5,250 bases of DNA from Deltaproteobacteria bacterium (lineage in GTDB: Bacteria; Desulfobacterota; UBA8473), in the NCBI GenBank assembly GCA_030643245.1, contig DAOWME010000211.1:1-5250 (forward strand), written 5' to 3'. Below the pieces are notes generated by a model. It did no database searches. It was not told where the DNA came from and was given only the letters and a program-made list of their open reading frames with translations. The position numbers and the translations under genes are program-made. Shown here one piece after another: positions 1-5,031 of this stretch. Positions within the stretch are counted from its first letter, which is position 1. The number at the start of each line of letters is the position of its first letter.

Positions 1-2
1 AC

Positions 3-116
3 AAAACCACAGGAATAGTTTTGCCTATTTCGAGGATTTTGTGTTTGAAGATCGGGCAAAGATGGCCTGAAGATGAGATGTACAAATGGGGAAGTTATTT
101 CGGCCACGTCCCTTAG
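3..116 (+). CDS. C-terminal end of an unidentified protein, cut by the left edge
   Basis: A plus-strand frame is open from the left edge and stops at TAG 114-116, giving the last 37 residues of some protein. The tail reads like real protein, with charged and aromatic residues and an ending of YKWGSYFGHVP. I do not recognise the family. The stop is followed at once by nested inverted repeats, as at the end of a transcription unit or an insertion sequence, so a transposase C-terminus is one possibility. The minus strand is also open over much of this stretch (from an ATG near position 135 to the edge), so the coding strand is not certain. The window contains no start or domain that would settle it. 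Confidence 0.4.
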   Translation, partial: KTTGIVLPISRILCLKIGQRWPEDEMYKWGSYFGHVP

Positions 117-128
117 TTGGTGCCCATC

Positions 129-270
129 CATAAATGACTATTGTCCGCAATCTCTGCGCCTGCCCCGTGGAATGCCTAGCATATTCCTCTGGGGGTAGAC
201 TCATTTATGCCCGCCCTTCGGGTAGATTTTAATCCTCAAAATACGCAATGTATTCCTGCGGTTAAAATCT
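129..270. repeat. Chain of nested inverted repeats in the gene-free left region
   Basis: Three structures lie end to end. First, CATAAATGA (129-137) pairs perfectly with TCATTTATG (201-209). It encloses an inner hairpin in which CCCC 163-166 pairs with GGGG 191-194, GGA 169-171 with TCC 185-187 and ATGC 172-175 with GCAT 179-182 around a CTA loop, plus a weak ATTG/CAAT hairpin at 140-151. Second, TGCCCG (208-213) pairs with CGGGTA (219-224) with one G-T wobble. Third, AGATTTTAA (224-232) pairs with TTAAAATCT (262-270), enclosing AATAC/GTATT at 240-254. The stretch follows a stop codon, has no long T-run and matches no RNA family I know. It could be an IS-end structure, an extragenic palindrome or a structured RNA. 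The pairings are seen directly; any function is a guess. Confidence 0.55.
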
Positions 271-362
271 TTGTCTTCCTTGACCTTGCAAAATCTATCT
301 ATTAATGAATGGACACTGGTTGGTTACTCCTTCAGCATCAAGCTTCAACATCCCTTCTATGG

Positions 363-393
363 GCGAAGAAAGAAGCTGCCTTCTTTCTCTCGC
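363..393. other. Hairpin downstream of the glycyl radical enzyme gene
   Basis: AGAAAGAAG (367-375) pairs perfectly with CTTCTTTCT (380-388) around a CTGC loop. GCG/CGC (363-365, 391-393) extends the stem beyond a small internal loop. It begins about 50 bases past the TAG stop of the minus-strand gene, where its transcript should end. The stem is not GC-rich and no T-run follows on the minus strand, so it is at best a weak intrinsic terminator or an RNA 3'-end stabiliser. I see nothing else of note between 271 and 443. Confidence 0.35.
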
Positions 394-443
394 TCACTCT
401 CTTCTCCCCCAGACGCGGGAGATTGATGAGTAGTTCTTATTTC

Positions 444-2867
444 CTAAAGGCACTGTTCCGTCCTCTTGATAATCTCATTCTGCAAACCCTTGCTCAGGTC
501 TACGAAGTAGGCAGAATAACCACATACCCTGACTATCAGATCAGGGTGTTTCCCCGGATGGTCTTGAGCATCTATCATGGTATTTTGGTCGACCACGGTA
601 AATTGAATATGGTGAAGACCCAGGTCACCCCATGTCTTGAGGTAATTGGCAAATAGCTCCGCATAATCCCCCTTCAGGAATTGGGGTAAGAATGACTGGT
701 TATAGAGGTGATTTGAAGACCTGAGGGGGTCTACCTTTGAAACAGACTTAAGGGCAGCGGTTGGGCCGTTTTTGTCCCTGCCCACCATGGGTGATATACT
801 GCCATCATGGAAAGACTCCCCAGCCTTTCTCCCGTCTGGGGTAGCCCAAGTATCAATGGCAAATGCATAGGGTGCTGAAGCCGCACTACCATCGGTTACT
901 GCGGGCGTCCCAAAGTAGGTTTTAAACCTCTTTGTCTCCTCTGTCACCCTATAATGGAGATCCCTGGCAATTAAATCCACATAATCATCGTCATTCCCGA
1001 ATTTCGGCACCTCGTTTATGCACATCTGGCGAAGATCTTCGTTGTCCTTCCAATTGCTATTAAGGGCATTGATCAATTCTTCCATGGAGAACCTCTTCTC
1101 CTCAAATATGAACTTCTTGATTACAGCCAGGGAATCTGCCACGTTGTTGGTGCCGAGGGCTTGTTGCACTGCCCTGTAGGGGAAGTAAGCCCACTTCCTG
1201 ATATCCTGGGCCCTTTCGATGCATCCATCAGTTAATGCGGACAGGAAAGGACGGGGCAAATACTCTTCATAAAGAGCGTCAGCGATGTTGCTTATGGCAA
1301 AAAGTTTCCCGCAATGAAATCTGTAGTGTTCCATTATAGCGTCAACGACTTCCTCCACGGTGGTAAATGTGATGGGGTCGGGTGTTTGGCAGCTTATCTG
1401 TTCACCGGTCTTCATATCCTTCCCCTGATTCAAGGCGAGCTCCAGACACTTGCCGAGAACCATCAAGCCGGCGCTACTCGCCCGGGTATTGCAGTTCTTC
1501 CCGGGGATCGTGGGATACATACATGAGGTGATGGTATAGTTTCGAGCGTCCTCAAGGGGAATCCCCATTCCCATCAACCGGGTGATGTTGACCTTATCGT
1601 TGAAGATGGCAGGCTGGGCTATCCCGGTGCTCAGGACATCGACAGTCTTGAGAATGAGATCCTTTGACAGCCTATCATGCCATCTTAGAGCTAGTGGTGG
1701 TTGTATTGTACGGATAGACTTGGTGGCATCGAGTACAATGTAACTCATCTCATTGGTGGCATCATCACCACTGGAAGTAACCCCTCCTATGGTCACGGTC
1801 TGCCAACCTAACCCCCCACCGCCGAGACCTGACCAGATGGGGGGATGGATAAATCCGGTCTCTTGAAATTTAATCCACAGACATTCTACTAACTCCTGGG
1901 CCTTTTCCCTTGTAACCTTCCCTTCTTCCTTGTCCTTTTTATAGAATGGGTAAAAGAGCTGGTCGAATCTCGCCCCACAACCCACCTGAGGAAGTTCTAT
2001 GAAACTGTTAATAAAATGGATGAGACAGAAACACTGCAGGGCTTCATGCAATGTCCTTGGAGGGTTTTCCGGTACCCAACCGCACCTCTCGGCTATCTCC
2101 TCAAGTTCCCTTTTCCTACCTTCATCCTTTTCATGGGAGGCCATTTCTCTGGCAACTGTCGCATACCTTTTTGCCCAATTGATGGTTGCCCTCAATACGA
2201 TTATTACAGACTGCAGAAACTGCTTCTTTTCGAGATATTCCTTGACGTCCATCTTCATATCGGCGTATGCTTTGTTTACTTCCTTTCCCTTTTCTTCTGC
2301 TTCCCCCAGTATCCCCTTCAAACCCACTTTAAATATTTTCTCGTAATTCGGGGTGCTCACTTCAAAGTAATAGCCCCAGTAACTCACCCCCTTATATTCC
2401 CAATACGGTCTGATCTCTTCGGGAAGGAGGTCTCTCTCCATGCCATGCACTGCTCTTGTCTTCCAATACTGGTGGATCCTTGTCAACTCCTCCTTTCCCG
2501 CATCATCGAGTATTCCACTATACCCGTTATTGACCGCCTTTTCCACCCACCTCCACTGGAGTTCAGGATAGTGGGTTACACAGTCAGGCCTGCTTGCAAA
2601 GTTGGCAACTATTAGCTCATTGGGCTGGATGTAGACGGTCATCCTGTCGAGTATGTGTGCAAGGGCTTTAGCTCTCCTTAATACCATCGGCTGTCCTTCT
2701 GTCTCTTTGTAGGACTCCGTAAGAAGCCTCGATCGCTCAAGGCAGAGATTTACGTCTACGCCTTCCCTGAAGGCCGTCCCATCCTCCTCTTTTTGCAAAC
2801 CCCTGGCGGCAATCCTGTGGGTCTTTATGATTACGTTTTGCTTCAATTGGCTGGTTCTGCTGTTCAT
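444..2867 (-). CDS. Glycyl radical enzyme of the benzylsuccinate synthase-like branch (possible fumarate-adding enzyme)
   Basis: This is an 807-residue cytoplasmic enzyme of the pyruvate formate-lyase superfamily, which uses a protein glycyl radical under anoxic conditions. The C-terminal radical loop is RVCGYSAYF with the glycine at residue 783. The active-site loop is ITSCMYPTIPG with the thiyl cysteine at 449. Other family blocks include GNDDDY (624-629), TPDGR (676-680) and HIQF (753-756). Cys449 is followed by Met-Tyr, not x-Glu, which argues against a glycyl radical dehydratase or decarboxylase; there is also no Cys-Cys pair as in true pyruvate formate-lyase. The loop resembles that of benzylsuccinate synthase BssA, and Arg462 aligns with the BssA fumarate-binding arginine after a two-residue gap. 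The Cys-to-Gly spacing is 334 residues, against 336 in BssA as I recall it; the protein is about 50 residues shorter, mostly at the N-terminus. I infer an X-succinate synthase or an Archaeoglobus PflD-like relative; the substrate is unknown. The ATG at 2865-2867 is chosen because a strong Shine-Dalgarno precedes it; the longer frame to 2954 runs into a repeat element. No activating enzyme or small subunit is visible. Confidence 0.93.
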   Translation of the reverse strand: MNSRTSQLKQNVIIKTHRIAARGLQKEEDGTAFREGVDVNLCLERSRLLTESYKETEGQPMVLRRAKALAHILDRMTVYIQPNELIVANFASRPDCVTHYPELQWRWVEKAVNNGYSGILDDAGKEELTRIHQYWKTRAVHGMERDLLPEEIRPYWEYKGVSYWGYYFEVSTPNYEKIFKVGLKGILGEAEEKGKEVNKAYADMKMDVKEYLEKKQFLQSVIIVLRATINWAKRYATVAREMASHEKDEGRKRELEEIAERCGWVPENPPRTLHEALQCFCLIHFINSFIELPQVGCGARFDQLFYPFYKKDKEEGKVTREKAQELVECLWIKFQETGFIHPPIWSGLGGGGLGWQTVTIGGVTSSGDDATNEMSYIVLDATKSIRTIQPPLALRWHDRLSKDLILKTVDVLSTGIAQPAIFNDKVNITRLMGMGIPLEDARNYTITSCMYPTIPGKNCNTRASSAGLMVLGKCLELALNQGKDMKTGEQISCQTPDPITFTTVEEVVDAIMEHYRFHCGKLFAISNIADALYEEYLPRPFLSALTDGCIERAQDIRKWAYFPYRAVQQALGTNNVADSLAVIKKFIFEEKRFSMEELINALNSNWKDNEDLRQMCINEVPKFGNDDDYVDLIARDLHYRVTEETKRFKTYFGTPAVTDGSAASAPYAFAIDTWATPDGRKAGESFHDGSISPMVGRDKNGPTAALKSVSKVDPLRSSNHLYNQSFLPQFLKGDYAELFANYLKTWGDLGLHHIQFTVVDQNTMIDAQDHPGKHPDLIVRVCGYSAYFVDLSKGLQNEIIKRTEQCL

Positions 2868-2874
2868 GATTACA

Positions 2875-2883
2875 CCCTCCTTT
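2875..2883 (-). promoter_or_regulatory. Ribosome binding site that fixes the glycyl radical enzyme start
   Basis: Read on the minus strand this is AAAGGAGGG, ending seven bases before the ATG at 2865-2867. It is close to the ideal anti-16S complement and optimally spaced. It supports the 807-residue start over upstream in-frame candidates at 2954 and 2924. It also overlaps the short imperfect direct repeat that flanks the adjacent inverted-repeat element, so insertion of that element would have placed its edge directly against this site. Confidence 0.85.
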
Positions 2884-2888
2884 CGTAT

Positions 2889-3092
2889 GCGGGTTCTTAG
2901 TTGATTTATACCTCGCACGGCCATAATTTGAGCTTTTTTGCCGGCCCTGACCACCGATCGCTGTGTTGCTCAAGCTTGCAATAGGACCCGCTATTACGCG
3001 CTTTCGCGCCTTGCGCTCGATGCCCATTGCTCACCCAAAATTCCGCAAATTATGACCGCGCGAGGTATATATTCAGATCGATAAGAACCCGC
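2889..3092. mobile_element. MITE-like element with long terminal inverted repeats
   Basis: This 204-base segment has two long inverted arms. The outer block GCGGGTTCTTA (2889-2899) matches the complement of 3082-3092 in 11 of 11 positions. The inner block at 2907-2930 matches the complement of 3046-3069 in 22 of 24 positions, both differences being transitions. The two blocks are separated by 7 bases on one side and 12 on the other. Near the centre, GCGC (2998-3001 and 3006-3009) forms a hairpin that reads as a GAAA tetraloop on the minus strand, and GCAAT/ATTGC (2978-2982, 3026-3030) encloses it. The flanks TTTCGTAT (2881-2888) and TTTCATAC (3093-3100) agree at 6 of 8 positions and could be a decayed target-site duplication. 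It is too short for a transposase, hence a non-autonomous element. It lies in the 5' leader of the glycyl radical enzyme gene. The alternative is a large structured leader or a pair of operators. Confidence 0.65.
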
Positions 3093-3101
3093 TTTCATAC
3101 C

Positions 3102-3134
3102 AAAAAGTTCCCTCCTTAGAGACCACGGAGGGAA
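3102..3134 (-). terminator. Intrinsic terminator or attenuator in the leader of the glycyl radical enzyme
   Basis: TTCCCTCC (3108-3115) pairs perfectly with GGAGGGAA (3127-3134) around an 11-base loop. Read on the minus strand the stem is followed by C and then five T (3106-3102), the layout of a Rho-independent terminator. The minus-strand promoter at 3266-3294 fires through it toward the enzyme gene, so it would stop leader transcripts early unless overridden. No T-box or known riboswitch motif was recognised upstream of it. On the plus strand the stem is followed by A residues, so it is unlikely to terminate in that direction. Confidence 0.5.
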
Positions 3135-3265
3135 AAAGCTCGATCGGCACATTGCTACGGAGTATGAGAGGAAGATAGTGAGGAGAGAAACTGAGCTTAG
3201 AAATACGAAGGCACGGTTGTGATTGAGGAGAACAGATTTTCACGTGAGTGTGAAGTGTTTTAAGA

Positions 3266-3294
3266 AATATATCTGATCTAAGGTTAGGTGTCAA
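3266..3294 (-). promoter_or_regulatory. Sigma-70-type promoter for the glycyl radical enzyme
   Basis: On the minus strand a perfect -35 box TTGACA (3294-3289) is followed by a 17-base spacer and TATATT (3271-3266), five of six to the -10 consensus. Transcription would start near 3259 and give a leader of about 390 bases. The leader crosses a TCACGTGA palindrome (3240-3247), the terminator-like hairpin at 3102-3134 and the MITE-like element before reaching the start codon. The -35 box lies between CTGATCT (3273-3279) and AGATCAG (3310-3316), a 7-base inverted repeat that could be an operator. Between 3135 and 3258 I see no other clear signal. Confidence 0.7.
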
Positions 3295-3344
3295 GTAGAC
3301 TTTCACAAAAGATCAGGGCCACGTTATTCGATAGCTGGGACCCT

Positions 3345-3365
3345 CACAATACCTTGTGTTATAAT
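3345..3365 (+). promoter_or_regulatory. Possible extended -10 promoter with overlapping dyad
   Basis: TGTTATAAT (3357-3365) is a perfect extended -10 motif (TGnTATAAT), with no recognisable -35 box at the usual distance. The dyad CACAA (3345-3349) / TTGTG (3354-3358), with a four-base centre, overlaps its TG element and could be a repressor site. It lies just upstream of the stronger plus-strand promoter, so it may be a second tandem start or part of the control region between the two divergent genes. Confidence 0.4.
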
Positions 3366-3370
3366 TCTGC

Positions 3371-3399
3371 TTGACACATAAGGTCAGCTTGCCTATACT
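3371..3399 (+). promoter_or_regulatory. Sigma-70-type promoter for the acyl-CoA synthetase subunit gene
   Basis: A perfect TTGACA (3371-3376), a 17-base spacer and TATACT (3394-3399, five of six to consensus) predict a start near 3406 and a leader of about 150 bases. The -35 box is 76 bases from that of the divergent minus-strand promoter. Both boxes continue as TTGACAC. The shared interval makes joint control of the two genes possible. Confidence 0.75.
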
Positions 3400-3405
3400 T
3401 TTGGC

Positions 3406-3555
3406 ATAAAATCGAGTTCTTATCAATAATGGCCTGGTTATCCGGTGATAGCCGGACCCTTTGAACTGTTACAAGCTGAGCCGTGAGAAAGTCCCTGGTC
3501 CATGGGTTGATATTTCTATCCCTTGGATTAAACCAGGAGACAAATCGAGGTAAAA
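3406..3555 (+). promoter_or_regulatory. Structured 5' leader of the acyl-CoA synthetase subunit gene
   Basis: CCTGGTT (3433-3439) pairs with AACCAGG (3531-3537), closing a multibranch loop. Inside are hairpin TCCGG/CCGGA (3441-3445, 3452-3456) and an interrupted hairpin at 3499-3527 with GATA/TATC around a TTTC loop and TCCA/TGGA at its base. GGACC (3454-3458) can instead pair with GGTCC (3497-3501), which would break both hairpins, so two mutually exclusive folds are possible. The closing helix ends nine bases before the GAGG (3547-3550) that serves as ribosome binding site. I checked by eye for TPP, SAM-I, cobalamin, glycine and c-di-GMP consensus cores and did not find a convincing match. 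It may be a cis-regulatory RNA or chance pairing. Confidence 0.4.
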
Positions 3556-4971
3556 GTGAGTCTTGATCCGGAAGGACACGCGTTGGAATTCCTTTTCCAC
3601 CCCAATTCCATCGCTATCGTTGGAATTTCAGCCGACCCGGCCGACCTGACTCGGGAAAGGTTCCTGAGACCTCTTCTCGACTTCGAATTTCCAGGCCATC
3701 TCTATCCCGTAAACCCTAAAGGCGGTGAGATACTAGGGTTAAAGGTTTATCCCGGTATCACGGATATACCCGGGACAGTGGACTTTGTGATTATCAGCGT
3801 GCCCGCTAAGCTGATCGTGCCGGTTGTACATGACTGTATCGCCAAGGGGGTAAGAGCGGCAGCGATTTACAGCGCCGGTTTCAGCGAGGTCGGAACAGAG
3901 GAAGGCGAAGCATTAGAGGCTGAAATAGCACGTATTGCCGGCGAGGGGAAAACCCGAATCATTGGGCCAAATTGCATGGGACTTTACTGTGCTAAGGGTC
4001 GGCTGAGCTACAGGTCTGAATACCCTAAAGAAAGCGGCCCTGTTGCTTTTCTCTCTCAAAGTGGCGGTAATACCACGCACCTTGTCCAAATGGCAGCTCC
4101 ACGAGGCGTCCGTTTCAGCAAGATAATAAGCTACGGCAATGGTCGTGACCTTAACGAGTGCGACTTCTTGGACTACCTTGCCCACGACCGAGACACTGAG
4201 ATAATCGCCATTTATATCGAGGGGATAAAAGAGGGAAGGCGGTTTATCCGGACGTTGCGCGACGCGGCGAGGGCAAAACCGGTTATCTTGCTTAAGGGGG
4301 GATGTGGTGAGGCTGGGTTCAGGGCAGTAGCATGTCATACCGGAGCTCTTGCCGGTGATGACAGCACCTGGGATGGTCTCTGCAAACAGCTTGGTATAAT
4401 TCGAGTTGACACCTTGGAAGAACTGGCAGATATGATAGTCACATTTTTGTTCCTGCCTCTTCCTCAGGGGAGAAAAGTGGCCCTTATCGGCACTGGTGGT
4501 GGAGCCAGCGTCTTGGCCGCCGATGCCTGCACTAACAGCGGCCTGCTCGTCCCTCCCCTCCCGGAACACCTCAAAAATCGATTACTCAGGGCCAACTCTT
4601 TGGCCGGCAGCATCTTAACGAACCCTGTAGACACACTATCGATCTTCCAAGAATCCAAATTTGTGGAGACGGTTAAAACTATTTCTCCGTGGGAGGGGGT
4701 TGACCTCTTAGTCACTTTCCTATTGCTGGCGGATATGTTTCCTGCATATTTAGGGAAGTATGACCGACTGGTCAACGGCATACTGCGATCAAGCAAGGTC
4801 TCTTCAAAGCCCATGGCTGTCGTCGTCCAACCTGCCAGCCACCCCGAAATGTTCAAAGAGACCTTCCTTGCACAGCAAAGGCTTGTTTCCTCCGGCTTCC
4901 CTGTCTATCCCTCAATTCCCAGGGCGGCTAATGCCATCAGCAAGTTTCTCGACTACCATCTTAGACAGTGA
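3556..4971 (+). CDS. NDP-forming acyl-CoA synthetase, alpha-type subunit
   Basis: This is a 471-residue cytoplasmic protein, the usual size of the alpha subunit of ADP-forming acyl-CoA synthetases. These interconvert a carboxylic acid, CoA and ATP with acyl-CoA, ADP and phosphate through a phosphohistidine. The N-terminal Rossmann-type CoA-binding domain (about 10-145) has IAIVG (19-23) and IGPNCMG (136-142). The second domain (about 160-300) has FLSQSGG (165-171), a conserved glutamate in YIEGI (Glu222) and the phosphohistidine motif HTGALAG (His261; the preceding residue is Cys where Ser is usual). The third flavodoxin-like domain (about 305-470) includes IGTGGGASVL (311-320). The GTG start at 3556 is the first start after an in-frame stop at 3529, and GAGG lies five bases upstream. 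The ATP-grasp beta subunit is missing: no fused domain, and no gene follows before the convergent transposase fragment. It is divergent from the glycyl radical enzyme, suggesting activation of that enzyme's product, but the substrate is not readable. No clear terminator follows the TGA. Confidence 0.9.
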   Translation: MSLDPEGHALEFLFHPNSIAIVGISADPADLTRERFLRPLLDFEFPGHLYPVNPKGGEILGLKVYPGITDIPGTVDFVIISVPAKLIVPVVHDCIAKGVRAAAIYSAGFSEVGTEEGEALEAEIARIAGEGKTRIIGPNCMGLYCAKGRLSYRSEYPKESGPVAFLSQSGGNTTHLVQMAAPRGVRFSKIISYGNGRDLNECDFLDYLAHDRDTEIIAIYIEGIKEGRRFIRTLRDAARAKPVILLKGGCGEAGFRAVACHTGALAGDDSTWDGLCKQLGIIRVDTLEELADMIVTFLFLPLPQGRKVALIGTGGGASVLAADACTNSGLLVPPLPEHLKNRLLRANSLAGSILTNPVDTLSIFQESKFVETVKTISPWEGVDLLVTFLLLADMFPAYLGKYDRLVNGILRSSKVSSKPMAVVVQPASHPEMFKETFLAQQRLVSSGFPVYPSIPRAANAISKFLDYHLRQ

Positions 4972-5004
4972 TAGTGGTGAAAGAAAAAAGAAAGAGCTAA
5001 AAGC

Positions 5005-5022
5005 GGGGACGTCCTTAAATAC
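5005..5022. repeat. Possible end motif of the IS200-like/RAYT element
   Basis: The sequence GGGGACGTCCTTAAAT lies 10 bases beyond the stop codon of the transposase fragment and 33 bases beyond the stop of the synthetase gene. It contains the perfect 8-base palindrome GGACGTCC (5007-5014). From memory, similar GACGTCC-bearing palindromes often sit at the ends of IS200-like/RAYT transposase genes in anaerobic bacteria. That is recollection and not a search result. If right, it marks the left boundary of the element in this window. Confidence 0.4.
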
Positions 5023-5031
5023 TAAAACAAA

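Noticed and set aside
102..120. CACGTCCCTTAG near the left edge as a partner copy of the GACGTCCTTAAAT motif at 5007-5019
   Set aside because: The match is short, needs a gap and lies partly within the partial coding frame; chance similarity is likely.
526..550. CCCTGA/TCAGGG hairpin near the 3' end of the glycyl radical enzyme gene as a terminator
   Set aside because: It lies within the coding region for the conserved radical loop and has no T-run; the pairing is probably incidental.
309..656. 115-residue plus-strand frame at the 3' end of the glycyl radical enzyme gene
   Set aside because: More than half is antisense to the conserved radical domain and the rest has no family resemblance or clear ribosome binding site.
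2868..2954. N-terminal extension of the glycyl radical enzyme by 29 residues to an upstream GTG/ATG-like start
   Set aside because: The extension is translated from the inverted-repeat element, is rich in Lys/Arg without family similarity, and the strong ribosome binding site lies just before the internal ATG at 2865-2867.
2737..3027. 96-residue minus-strand frame beginning inside the MITE-like element
   Set aside because: It overlaps the start of the glycyl radical enzyme gene in another frame, has low-complexity basic composition and no recognisable domain.
3073..3306. 77-residue minus-strand frame in the intergenic region, considered as a leader peptide
   Set aside because: It begins upstream of the predicted minus-strand promoter start and includes the promoter itself, so that promoter could not express it; no ribosome binding site stands out.
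3456..3480. ACCCTTTGAACTG and GCTGAG in the leader as a TPP riboswitch core
   Set aside because: The two elements occur in the wrong order relative to the TPP consensus and the GCTGAGA/CTGATC context is incomplete.
3913..4569. 218-residue minus-strand frame inside the synthetase gene
   Set aside because: It is antisense to conserved phosphohistidine and CoA-binding motifs and reads as unstructured shadow sequence.
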